A stretch of DNA of 64,000 nt from NCBI RefSeq assembly GCF_030053155.1, contig NZ_CP125640.1:1-64000 (forward strand). Reading direction: 5' to 3'. This DNA is from Rhizobium sp. BT03. GTDB lineage: Bacteria > Pseudomonadota > Alphaproteobacteria > Rhizobiales > Rhizobiaceae. The notes beneath the pieces were generated by a model. That model searched no databases. It was not told the origin of the DNA and saw only the letters and a program-made list of their open reading frames with translations. Shown in pieces: positions 8,889 through 16,811 of this stretch (position 1 is its first letter; every line of letters starts with the position of its first letter). A program made the translations under genes and the position numbers.

Positions 8889-9935
8889 ATGATCCACAGC
8901 AAGGCAGAGCAGCGCCAGGCCTATGATGAGTTTTCGCTTGTGCTCGATCCCGATGTCTACGAACCGTTGCCTGACGATTGGCTGATCGGCATCACCGACG
9001 TCGTCAGCTCGACCGCGGCGATCCGATCGGGGCGCTATGAAGACGTCAATTATGCCGGCGCATCGATCATCGCCGCCCTCGGCAATGCCTGGGGTTCGTT
9101 CGCTTTTCCCTTCGTGTTTCGCGGAGACGGAGCAGCCTTCGCCTTGCCGGCGAACGGCATCATGGCCGCGACATCGGCCTTGCGTGATGTCGCGGGCTTC
9201 GCCAGAACCGATCTTCATCTCGACCTGCGTGTCGGGCTCGTCACCGTCGGCGAAATCCGCGCCAACGGACGTGACGTCAGGATCGCGCGCTATGCCGCTT
9301 CCGAGAGCGCGACCTATGCGATGTTTGCCGGGGGCGGGCTCAAATGGGCGGAGCAGCAGATCAAGAATGGCCGGTTTCTGGTGAAGCCCGGCCGTTATGC
9401 GATGCGGCCTGACCTGACGGGCTTGAGCTGTGACTGGGCGCCGTTTCCGAGCCAGCGCGGCGAGATCCTGTCGTTGCTGGTCGAGCCTCGCGACCAGACG
9501 CGCCCGGAGGTCTTTGCGACGCTGGCGAAGCGCGTACTTGCGGTTTTCGATGCTGCGCCGCGCCGGTCCCATCCACTTTCCGGAGGGACGGCTAGGGCGA
9601 GAGGGCATGCGGAGCAGGTCAGCGCAAAACGCTGGTCGGAGGTCGCCTCCAATTCGGATTTCCGCAAGTTCGACGATGGCCTGCGCCTGACCCTGGACTG
9701 CACGCCTGAGCAGATCGACAGTGTCGAAGCCATCCTCATCGCGGCACGCGCACGCGGCGAGATCGACTTCGGACTGCACCGCCAGTCGCATGCGCTGATG
9801 ACCTGCCTCGTGCCGTCGGGCCGCCCGGATTCGCACCTGCATTTCCTCGACGGAATGGGCGGCGGTTATGCCAAGGCGGCCGAGATGATGGAGGAGGGCG
9901 CTCTGGAGGATGTGGCGCGGTCGTGCGTGTTGTAG
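8889..9935 (+). CDS. DUF3095 family protein, cyclase-like
   Basis: The 348-residue product matches my recollection of the DUF3095 family. It has GITDVVSSTAAI near residue 34, RYEDVNYAGASIIAALGNA near residue 49 and FRGDGAAFALP near residue 77. These resemble the metal-binding and core strands of class III nucleotide cyclases, a similarity noted for the family, but no catalytic activity is established. A GGAGGA ribosome site precedes the ATG. It sits between ohr and the ohrR block on the ohr strand. A role in second-messenger chemistry is only a hint from fold-like motifs. Confidence 0.75.
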   Translation: MIHSKAEQRQAYDEFSLVLDPDVYEPLPDDWLIGITDVVSSTAAIRSGRYEDVNYAGASIIAALGNAWGSFAFPFVFRGDGAAFALPANGIMAATSALRDVAGFARTDLHLDLRVGLVTVGEIRANGRDVRIARYAASESATYAMFAGGGLKWAEQQIKNGRFLVKPGRYAMRPDLTGLSCDWAPFPSQRGEILSLLVEPRDQTRPEVFATLAKRVLAVFDAAPRRSHPLSGGTARARGHAEQVSAKRWSEVASNSDFRKFDDGLRLTLDCTPEQIDSVEAILIAARARGEIDFGLHRQSHALMTCLVPSGRPDSHLHFLDGMGGGYAKAAEMMEEGALEDVARSCVL

Positions 9936-9956
9936 GCTGGGGTTAGCACTACCTGT

Positions 9957-10099
9957 CCTCCTTCATTCCTGTGCTTGTCACAGGAATCCAGTACGCCCAA
10001 GTCCTTGGGCGCGGGAGAATATTAAATATCACAAGGAGTCGTTCACCGCGCGGACGCGCGGTGGCTGGATTCCTGTGACGAGCACAGGAATGAAGGAGG
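9957..10099. repeat. Long inverted repeat element, family D
   Basis: Two 35-bp arms, 9957-9991 and 10065-10099, are almost perfect reverse complements. The outer end reads CCTCCTTCATTCCTGTG and its mirror closes the element. About 73 bp lie between the arms and include a second small palindrome around GCGCGG. It fills the gap between the DUF3095 and NUDIX genes and could fold as one large hairpin on either strand, possibly acting as a terminator for the convergent genes. It looks like a dispersed palindromic element, though no second copy is in the window. Confidence 0.75.
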
Positions 10100-10135
10100 G
10101 TGGGGAAGGCACTCTTCTTCATCGTGTCTTGCGGG

Positions 10136-10555
10136 TCACTCCCGCCTGAGCAGGTTTAGAAGCATTTCCCTGAGCTGAAGCGGCGCCAGCTCGGTTTCGC
10201 ATTCTATCTCGGCGGCGGTAAACCATCTGAACGCGGTGTGTTCATCGCCGATAAGTCGCGGAGAGCCCTGCCATCGGTCGACGTGATAGACATGGAAGGC
10301 GGCGGATGCCCCCGGCGGGCTTTCAGAAACGAACTTTCCGGCAAACAGCCAGTGCTGCGGCGTCACGCCGATTTCTTCCAGCAATTCCCGGCGCATTGCC
10401 GTCTCGGCGTCTTCGCCGGCTTCGACATGGCCGCCCGGCAGGCTCCACCGATCCGGGTGCGTCCTGCGCTCCGAACTTCGCCTGGCGAGAAGAACGCTCC
10501 CATTCCCGATCAATGCGCCGATTGCGATCTCAGGCATGTCACCGAGTATCGACAT
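10136..10555 (-). CDS. NUDIX hydrolase
   Basis: This 139-residue protein contains a complete Nudix box, GGHVEAGEDAETAMRRELLE followed by EIGV, at about residues 41-64. It cleaves a nucleoside diphosphate linked to another group, using metal bound by the REXXEE glutamates. Subfamily and substrate cannot be told; short sequences of this kind include ADP-ribose and oxidised-nucleotide hydrolases. It lies 9 bp downstream of ohrR on the same strand, so it is likely co-transcribed and could be peroxide-inducible, which would suit a nucleotide-sanitising role. Confidence 0.88.
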   Translation of the reverse strand: MSILGDMPEIAIGALIGNGSVLLARRSSERRTHPDRWSLPGGHVEAGEDAETAMRRELLEEIGVTPQHWLFAGKFVSESPPGASAAFHVYHVDRWQGSPRLIGDEHTAFRWFTAAEIECETELAPLQLREMLLNLLRRE

Positions 10556-10564
10556 GTGCCGCGA

Positions 10565-11062
10565 TCATGATTTTTCCGGTTCGGCCTGCGCCCGCAGCAG
10601 GTTGTCGCGCAGCCGCGTCACCGATTTCTGCACGACCGGGAAATCGTCGCCGAGGCCGACGGCGTCGATCAGGACGGAGCTGGGATCGGTTTCGAGGAGA
10701 TCGCGTCCTGCCGGTGTCAGGCTGACACGCACCTGCCGCTCGTCAGCGGGGTCGCGATGGCGGGTGATAAAACCCACCGACTCCAGCTTCTTGAGAATGG
10801 GCGTCAGCGTGTTGGATTCGAGGAACAGTTTTTCCCCCAGCATGCTGACCGTCTGATCGTCCGCCTCGGAGAGGGCCACCATGGCGATATACTGAGTGTA
10901 GGTCAGCCCGAGTGCGTCCAGGACCGGCTTGTAGGCGCGGCCGAAGGCGAGATTGGCCGAATAGACCGCAAAGCACAGGAAATTCGAAAGCTTACGGCCG
11001 TCCGCACCTGGGGCGGCGGGTGCAGGCATCTCGGGCAGTTTGGCGGTTTTGGAGGTGGGCAT
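10565..11062 (-). CDS. ohrR: MarR-family organic peroxide sensor
   Basis: The product has 165 residues with a winged-helix MarR domain. The segment NFLCFAVYSANLAFGRAYKP (Cys30) matches the region around the sensing cysteine of OhrR proteins, and GLTYTQYIAMVAL is also typical. OhrR represses ohr and often itself, and is released when the cysteine is oxidised by organic peroxide. The C-terminal half carries further DNA-binding and dimer elements and no obvious second cysteine, suggesting the one-Cys type. The same 14-bp sequence lies before this gene and before ohr, which supports autoregulation and remote control of ohr. Confidence 0.88.
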   Translation of the reverse strand: MPTSKTAKLPEMPAPAAPGADGRKLSNFLCFAVYSANLAFGRAYKPVLDALGLTYTQYIAMVALSEADDQTVSMLGEKLFLESNTLTPILKKLESVGFITRHRDPADERQVRVSLTPAGRDLLETDPSSVLIDAVGLGDDFPVVQKSVTRLRDNLLRAQAEPEKS

Positions 11063-11104
11063 ATGAATCCTATCAGCGCTCTGATTGCTTAGAATTATAT
11101 ATGT

Positions 11105-11124
11105 CGTATCCGATTAAATCGCAA
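11105..11124 (-). promoter_or_regulatory. Likely OhrR operator before ohrR
   Basis: ATCCGATTAAATCG at 11108-11121 is identical to the sequence at 8279-8292 upstream of the ohr promoter. It sits about 45 bp before the ohrR start codon, among AT-rich sequence suitable for a leftward promoter. Autoregulation is inferred from the shared site. Confidence 0.72.
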
Positions 11125-11206
11125 TGTAAATCCAGCTGCTTTCCAACGGCGTGTCCGGCCGTCGCCCCGGCTTGCGGAGCGGCGGCCAGCGTCGGCGTCC
11201 TACGGG

Positions 11207-11974
11207 TTAACCGAACTTCTCCGTCGTATCGGCCTTGCCGAATACCCAGTAGCCGGATGCCTTGATCCAGCTCAGCGGGTGACCTCGTTCCAGCAGATGG
11301 GCACGGATATCGCGGGTCACCGAGGCTTCCGCCGCGACCCAGACGAAGGTTTCCGGCTGGATATCGACCGCGCGCAGGAGTTTCAGCAGGGCAGCGGCGT
11401 CGGTCGCCTTAGAGAGAGGCCGGTGCGCCCAGTGGAGATCGAGGTCGGCTGGGGTGTCGAAGGTCTGCTCTTCCAGCGGGCCGGCGACGGCGGCAATGGC
11501 GGTGATGGTGGTTCCGGCCGCACTCTCCTCGATCCGGCGGCCGATCGCCGGCAGCGCGGTCTCGTCGCCTATCAGCAGCCATCGCGTCACCGCCTTCGAG
11601 ACCACCGCGGAACCTCTTGGCCCGCCGATCTCGAGCCTGTCGCCGGGGCGTGCGCCGATCGCCCATTGCGTCACCGGGCCTGCCTCGTGCAAGGCGAAGT
11701 CGATGGTCAACATCCGCGCGGCATTGTCATAGCAGCGCGGCGTGTAGTCACGGCGTTCCTCTCCGCCATCGGCGGCGGGGACGAAGATCTTGATGTGGTC
11801 GTCGGGGGCAAGGCTGGTGAAATCGGCAAGATCGTCGCCGGTCAGGGTGAAGCGGCGCATGCCGGGGGTGATGTCGACGACGCTTTCGACCGTCAGTGCG
11901 CGCCGGCGCGTCTCGTGGCGCACCCGCTCTATGCCGGGGGGTGAAGTCTGCTCTTTGAATTGATTATTATCCAT
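11207..11974 (-). CDS. Siderophore-interacting protein, FAD-dependent ferric reductase
   Basis: The 255-residue protein has the SIP/ViuB arrangement. An N-terminal FAD-binding barrel includes RRDYTPRCYD (about residues 74-83), the RxYT-type flavin motif, and GPVTQWA. A C-terminal NAD(P)H-binding-like domain has LLIGDETALPAI and FVWVAAEAS and ends in GYWVFG. It should reduce ferric siderophores in the cytoplasm to release iron. Length and motifs fit. It stands alone, with no siderophore transport genes in the window, and I could not recognise an Irr or RirA site upstream with confidence. Confidence 0.88.
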   Translation of the reverse strand: MDNNQFKEQTSPPGIERVRHETRRRALTVESVVDITPGMRRFTLTGDDLADFTSLAPDDHIKIFVPAADGGEERRDYTPRCYDNAARMLTIDFALHEAGPVTQWAIGARPGDRLEIGGPRGSAVVSKAVTRWLLIGDETALPAIGRRIEESAAGTTITAIAAVAGPLEEQTFDTPADLDLHWAHRPLSKATDAAALLKLLRAVDIQPETFVWVAAEASVTRDIRAHLLERGHPLSWIKASGYWVFGKADTTEKFG

Positions 11975-12240
11975 GTGTCCTCAGGAGCTTTTGAAACTCG
12001 ATCCGCAGGACACAGTCGCGCAGATCGAAGCCGCAAAGCCGTTCGATCATACGCGTTGAGTGACGTTAACGCTTACGTGGCCGGGTGACCCGACCATTGA
12101 CTGATTTGATGTAGTCGACCGTGGCGGCATGTGCAACCGCATCGAGGCTGCGAAACCCGATGATTGCCGAAGTTTAACTTTTCTGAGCCAGTTCGGTTGG
12201 GCAATGTCAGCCATCAATCGAGGACAGAAGGGCAGGGCCG

Positions 12241-12856
12241 ATGGACAACCGGATCGAGGAAGTGCTCGACATCTATCACGGGATGATCGAGACGGAGCGC
12301 AGCAGCCCGCGCGAATTGCCTCCCGGCGGCCGTGACGGAGGGCAGGATCAGCGGCTGCGCGCGGTCGGACCGGAGACCGGGCAGTTCATCAATATTCTCG
12401 CCCGGAGCCTCCGGGCGCCGACCATTCTCGAACTCGGCACCTCCTTCGGCTATTCCGGGATATGGCTGGCGGAAGCCGCCCGTGCCTCCGGCGGCCGGCT
12501 GATCACGATGGAAATGCACGATTACAAGTCGGCCTATGCGCGCGACATGGCCGTCAAGGCGGGACTTGCCGACCATGTCGAGTTCAAGGTCGGCGACGCC
12601 GTCCAGATGATCGGCTCGCTTTCCGAGGGCATCGATTTCGTGCTCGTGGATCTCTGGAAGGATCTCTACCTTCCCTGCCTGAGGCCTTCTATCCCAAGCT
12701 CAATCCGAGCGCGATCATCGTCGCCGACAATATGATCCGGCCCGGGGGGAGGATGTGAGACGCTACGGCGAAGCCATCCGCGCCAAACCTGGCATATCAA
12801 GCGTGCTGCTGCCGGTCGGCAGCGGGCTTGAGGTCAGTCGTTTCGATCGAGGCTGA
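12241..12856 (+). pseudogene. O-methyltransferase gene broken by two frameshifts
   Basis: The first frame encodes about 140 residues of a family-3 O-methyltransferase: ILELGTSFGYSGIWLAEA for SAM binding and VEFKVGDAVQMIGS, then FVLVDLWKDLY. The reading then has to jump frame near 12665-12680 to continue as EAFYPKLNPSAIIVADNM, and again near 12744-12749 to read VRRYGEAIRAKPGISSVLLP up to a stop at 12854-12856. Put together this gives about 205 residues, the expected length. Both breaks fall near homopolymers or short runs (the second in GGGGGG), so real decay and sequencing error are both possible. As written the protein ends early. Confidence 0.72.
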
Positions 12857-12940
12857 GGCGAAAAAGCGCGTAGCGGCGGCTTCATTTTCCCATGGCTCGG
12901 CGCCTAACGTTTCCGTGACACAAGCCGTGCCCTCTCTCCG

Positions 12941-12990
12941 CCCTCATCCTGAGGCGCCCCGCAGGGCCTCGAAGGACGGGGGCGGCCACC
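12941..12990. repeat. Dispersed repeat, family A (half copy)
   Basis: CCCTCATCCTGAGG followed by CCCCGCAGGGCCTCGAAGG matches the arm of the full element at 1260-1398. Only one arm is clear here, in the 244-bp gap before the acetylxylan esterase gene. Confidence 0.65.
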
Positions 12991-13100
12991 GGCGTCTCCT
13001 TCGCTAGTGACATGCTGCGGTAAGGTCCCCGGCCACCCGCTCGCTGCGCATGAGCGCACATCGTCTTGCATGGCCGTCGCTTTCACGCGACAAAGTCCGG

Positions 13101-14060
13101 ATGAGCATTCCCACGACGCATCCCTTCGCCTTTGACCCGAGCTACGGCATGCGGGTCGAAGAGCTTCTCGCGATCGAGCCACCCGAGGAGCCTGATGGTT
13201 TCGACGCATTCTGGGAGGCGCGGTACCGGAAGGCACTGACGGTCGATCCGCAGCCGGCGCTTTCGCGCAGCGAACTCACCCATCCAGACTGGCACGTGCT
13301 CGACCTCGTCTATCTCTCCACGGATGCGTTCCGGATCGGCGGCTGGCTGTTGCTGCCGCGTCAGGGGCAGGTGCGGCGCGGCCTCATTGTCGGGCATGGT
13401 TACGGCGGGCGGGACCGTCCGGATTTCGAGCTGCCGGTCAAGGAAACGGCGCTGATCTTTCCCTGCTGCCGCGGGCTGTCGCTCAGTGCCCATCCGCCGA
13501 TTTCGCAAAATCCCTCCTGGCATGTGCTGCACGATATCGACAAGAAGGACGCCTATATCATCGGCGGCTGCGTCGAGGATGTCTGGCTTGCCGTCTCGAC
13601 GCTCGTCGCGGTCTATCCCTGGCTTTCAGGGCATATCGGCTATAGCGGCATCAGCTTCGGCGGCGGTGTCGGGGCGATGGCGATTGCCTATGATGACCGC
13701 ATCGACCGCGGGCATCTCGCGCTGCCGAGTTTCGGGCACCAGCCGCTGCGCCTCAAGCTGCCGAGCGTCGGCAGCGCGCAAGCGGTGCAGGAATATCAGG
13801 CGGAACATGGAGATGTGCTGGAGACGCTCAGCTTCTACGATGCGGCGACGGCCGCGCGGCGGATCAAGGTGCCGATGCTGACGGCAGTGGCGCTTTTCGA
13901 TCCTGCCGTAGCGCCGCCCTGCCAGTTCGCTGTCGCCAATTCGATACCGCAATTTAATGAAATCTTCATCCTGGACGCCGGGCATTTCGACTACCCTGAA
14001 AGTGCTGAGCAAGAGGCGGCTCTGCGCGACAAGATCGGACCGTTCTTCAGGGTGCCATGA
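13101..14060 (+). CDS. Acetylxylan esterase family (CE7) deacetylase
   Basis: This 319-residue alpha/beta hydrolase has the CE7 features: an N-terminal cap region (GFDAFWEARY), the nucleophile elbow GYSGISFGGG around residue 180, and a C-terminal GHFDYPES with the catalytic His. The upstream motif RGLIVGHGYGGR is the oxyanion region. CE7 enzymes remove acetyl groups from xylo-oligosaccharides and cephalosporin C; the substrate here is unknown. I start at 13101, where the conserved N-terminus begins. Its stop overlaps the start of the next hydrolase gene by 4 bp, so the two are translationally coupled. Confidence 0.85.
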   Translation: MSIPTTHPFAFDPSYGMRVEELLAIEPPEEPDGFDAFWEARYRKALTVDPQPALSRSELTHPDWHVLDLVYLSTDAFRIGGWLLLPRQGQVRRGLIVGHGYGGRDRPDFELPVKETALIFPCCRGLSLSAHPPISQNPSWHVLHDIDKKDAYIIGGCVEDVWLAVSTLVAVYPWLSGHIGYSGISFGGGVGAMAIAYDDRIDRGHLALPSFGHQPLRLKLPSVGSAQAVQEYQAEHGDVLETLSFYDAATAARRIKVPMLTAVALFDPAVAPPCQFAVANSIPQFNEIFILDAGHFDYPESAEQEAALRDKIGPFFRVP

Positions 14061-15043
14061 ACCGCGAATATCTCAGCTGGTACAGTCAGCGTCTGCATCG
14101 AGACATGGAGATGCTGGTTTTCGGCCATGCCGGCGCCAAGGTGCTGGTTTTTCCGACGCGGGAAGGGCGCTTTTTCGAATATGAGCAGCTCGGCTTGGTC
14201 GCGAGCCTTGCCGAGAAACTGCAGGCCGGCCATCTCCAGCTTTATTGCATCGAGGGCTTGGCGGCAGACAGCCTTTACGGTTTCCACCGCCATCCGGCCG
14301 AGCGTATTCGCCGGCATGCCGCTTTGGAGGACTATATCCTCAACGAGGTGCTGCCGCTGATGGCGGCGAAGAACCCGCATTGCTGCACTATCGTGCATGG
14401 GTGCAGCCTCGGCGCTTTCCAGGCGGCGAGCCTCGTCTTCCGCCATCCGCATCTCTTCCGCAAGCTCGTCGCCTTTTCCGGGCGCTACGATCTGACGATG
14501 AAAGTGGAAGCCTTCGGCGATCTGTTCGACGGCTATTACGACGACAGCGTCTATTACCACACGCCGACGCATTTTCTGCCAGGCCTCGGCGCGGACTGGC
14601 GGCTGGACAGGCTGCGCGAGATTGACATCGTGCTGACAATCGGCGATGCCGATCCCTTCCTCGACAATAACCGCTATCTCAGCCGGCTGCTTGGCGGAAG
14701 ATGGCGGCGCTTTACGTCTAAGGACCTGCCACCACGGCGAAGGCTGCGGCAACCGCGACAGCGCCGGGATCGGCCACATCAGCCAGATCCCTTGCGCCGA
14801 TATAGGACGAACGTCCGGCTCTCGCCTTGGTCATTGCCTTCGTCGATTCCGCGCCTGATGCCGCCGCCTTTGCGGCCGCTGCGACGCCGCCGGAGGCGAG
14901 CGCATGCAGCGCCGGCGAGAGCGCATCGACCATCGTCCGGTCGCCGACTTCGGCTCCGCCGTAAAAGGTCATCCTGTCGAGGCCGGCCAGAAGGGCTGCC
15001 GATATCTCTGATTTGTCGGCCATTGCCTTGGCTGCCGCGGTGA
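14057..15043 (+). CDS. Esterase D-type hydrolase, 3' end lost
   Basis: The first 215 residues or so form a good putative-esterase domain. The nucleophile elbow is VHGCSLGAFQAA (about residues 112-123), and DIVLTIGDADPFLDN supplies the acidic residue. A typical member then needs about 30 more residues with the catalytic His. Here the frame instead enters the end of the oppositely oriented kinase gene near base 14700-14718 and runs on as a Pro/Arg-rich nonsense tail to 15043. The catalytic His region appears to be missing, so this is probably a deletion product and may be inactive. It is coupled to the CE7 gene upstream. Confidence 0.6.
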   Translation: MNREYLSWYSQRLHRDMEMLVFGHAGAKVLVFPTREGRFFEYEQLGLVASLAEKLQAGHLQLYCIEGLAADSLYGFHRHPAERIRRHAALEDYILNEVLPLMAAKNPHCCTIVHGCSLGAFQAASLVFRHPHLFRKLVAFSGRYDLTMKVEAFGDLFDGYYDDSVYYHTPTHFLPGLGADWRLDRLREIDIVLTIGDADPFLDNNRYLSRLLGGRWRRFTSKDLPPRRRLRQPRQRRDRPHQPDPLRRYRTNVRLSPWSLPSSIPRLMPPPLRPLRRRRRRAHAAPARAHRPSSGRRLRLRRKRSSCRGRPEGLPISLICRPLPWLPR

Positions 15044-16343
15044 AGAAGATCGACAGCAGCACGCCGCTCGATCCACCCATGCTGGTGCCGAGGATATCGC
15101 CGATCGCGGCAAGGGTGGCCGCCGGCCGGTCGAGCGGCAGCGTGTCGAGGCGGGCGAGCAGGCTGCGGGCGCCCGTTGCGACGGTCGAGCCGGTATCGCC
15201 GTCGCCGACGCGGCCGTCCAGCCGGTTGAGCTCATCTTCCAGCGAGATCAGATGCTCGCAGAGTGCCGCGATCAGGCGCCGGTTGCCGGGGTGTTCGCCG
15301 GCTGCGGTTTCGGCGGTGGCCGTCCTCGGCGCGGGAATGATCGCGATCTCATGGCGCTCGACGGCCGGCATCCAGGCACGCGGTTCGACATCGGCGGTCA
15401 GTGCGGCCTTACGCTCGGTGTCGAGCGGGATCAGCGACAGCGAAAAGCCATTCATGTTGAGCGCGGTCATCATGGGCGCCGGGCCGATGGTCAGGCGGAC
15501 GCGGCGGCCGAGCGGCGAGGAGAGTACTGCATTGGCGACGACGGCCATTTCGAGCGGCGGCACGGCGCCGAGATTGTTGATGAGGAGTGCATGATCGCCG
15601 GCATCGCCAAGCGTTGCGAGGCGAGCGGACATGGTGGCGACGATATCGGTGACCGGCTGCAGCGCGATGCGCTCGACACCCGGTTCGCCATGGATGCCGA
15701 GGCCGAGTTCGCCCTCGTTGGCGCCAAGCCGGTCCTCGTGCATTTGGCCGGGCACGCTGCAGCTGGAAAGCGACATGCCGAGCGAGACGATATCGCCGGC
15801 GGCACTTTTAGCCTTGGCCGCGACCGTTTTCAGATCCTCATCTCGTTCGGCGTGGTAGCCCGCGATCTTGTGGACGAACAGCGTGCCGGCGATGCCGCGC
15901 GCCTGGTTGATGCCGGGCAGGGCGATATCGTCGGCGACGATGACCATCTCGACATGGAAGCCTTCGGCGCGGGCCTTTTCGGCGGCAAGGCCGAAATTCA
16001 GGCGGTCGCCGGTGTAGTTCTTGACGATCAGCAGCGCGCCCTTCGCACCGGTCACCGCCCGGATTGCCGTCAGCACCGCATCGACGCTCGGCGAGGCGAA
16101 GATCTCTCCCGAGACCGCCGCCGTCAGCATGCCCCGGCCGACAAAGCCCGCATGGGAGGGCTCGTGGCCGGCGCCGCCGCCCGATATGATCGCCACCTTC
16201 GACTTGTCCCAGTCTCCGCGCAAGATCACCTTGATATCGGGAAAGCTGTCTAGGCGGGCAAGACGGCCCTTGCTGCTTGTCAGAAGCAGACCGTCCAAGG
16301 CTTCGATGACGATATTTTCTCTGCGGTTGAAGAAGTGTTTCAT
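14718..16343 (-). CDS. Dihydroxyacetone kinase-type protein, DhaK-DhaL fusion
   Basis: The 541-residue protein joins a DhaK domain (about residues 1-330) to a DhaL domain (about 345-541). DhaK shows SGGGAGHEPSHAGF near residue 54 and LGIHGEPG near residue 220, where the histidine binds the ketose covalently. DhaL shows NRLDGRVGDGDTGSTV, the Asp cluster that holds Mg-ATP. It phosphorylates dihydroxyacetone or a related ketotetrose or triose; rhizobial paralogs act on different polyol-derived ketoses, so the substrate is open. The start at 16343 is chosen because the family N-terminus MKHFFNRREN begins there. Its 3' end faces the truncated esterase. Confidence 0.88.
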   Translation of the reverse strand: MKHFFNRRENIVIEALDGLLLTSSKGRLARLDSFPDIKVILRGDWDKSKVAIISGGGAGHEPSHAGFVGRGMLTAAVSGEIFASPSVDAVLTAIRAVTGAKGALLIVKNYTGDRLNFGLAAEKARAEGFHVEMVIVADDIALPGINQARGIAGTLFVHKIAGYHAERDEDLKTVAAKAKSAAGDIVSLGMSLSSCSVPGQMHEDRLGANEGELGLGIHGEPGVERIALQPVTDIVATMSARLATLGDAGDHALLINNLGAVPPLEMAVVANAVLSSPLGRRVRLTIGPAPMMTALNMNGFSLSLIPLDTERKAALTADVEPRAWMPAVERHEIAIIPAPRTATAETAAGEHPGNRRLIAALCEHLISLEDELNRLDGRVGDGDTGSTVATGARSLLARLDTLPLDRPAATLAAIGDILGTSMGGSSGVLLSIFFTAAAKAMADKSEISAALLAGLDRMTFYGGAEVGDRTMVDALSPALHALASGGVAAAAKAAASGAESTKAMTKARAGRSSYIGARDLADVADPGAVAVAAAFAVVAGP

Positions 16344-16499
16344 CGGTTGAGCCTCGTCCCTTGGTTTTCGTGCCGTCGTCCTGTCTTTTTGCCGGTCGCA
16401 CGAGGCCCTGTCCACCGCCATTGCGATAAACCAGTTGCGCAGCGATCACCGCCGTGAAGGGTGAGGACAGGTGATACTTTGACGAATTGCAAAATTTCG

Positions 16500-16626
16500 T
16501 TCGCGAGCGTACCGATACGGCGAAATCTGGCCTCGCTGCGCAACGTACCTCAGGATAGGGAATTCATACCGCTCCTGTTTTCCCGGGAGCGGTTCAAACT
16601 TGGCCTCGCTTCGGCGAGGCCTTTTT
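16500..16626 (+). ncRNA. Candidate small RNA ending in an orphan terminator
   Basis: Two hairpins follow each other on the plus strand: ACCGCTCC-10-GGAGCGGT (16568-16593), then GGCCTCGC-TTCG-GCGAGGCC (16602-16621) and five T (16622-16626), a textbook terminator. The flanking genes diverge (kinase to the left, exporter to the right), so neither can use it. A separate plus-strand transcript ending here is the simplest explanation. The 5' end is a guess; I saw no convincing promoter, only a TTGACG at 16479 without a good -10. The remainder of the 468-bp gap holds no ORF. Confidence 0.55.
16602..16626 (+). terminator. Rho-independent terminator between divergent genes
   Basis: An 8-bp perfect GC-rich stem with a TTCG tetraloop is followed by TTTTT. 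It defines the 3' end of the candidate small RNA. Confidence 0.9.
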
Positions 16627-16811
16627 CTTACGCCGCCCGCAGCATCGGGAATATTCCCGCGCAATGTGAGATTTAGCCTTTCCGGCCGGATGCAACAGGC
16701 GTATGCAGCCAGTGCGCGGTTCGTATCCGCGTATCCCCCGCGCGGCAGATTTCCAGTCAGCTTCCTTCCCGTTTTCCTGCCGCGGCATCCAGACTTTTCA
16801 TTGGCAGATCG

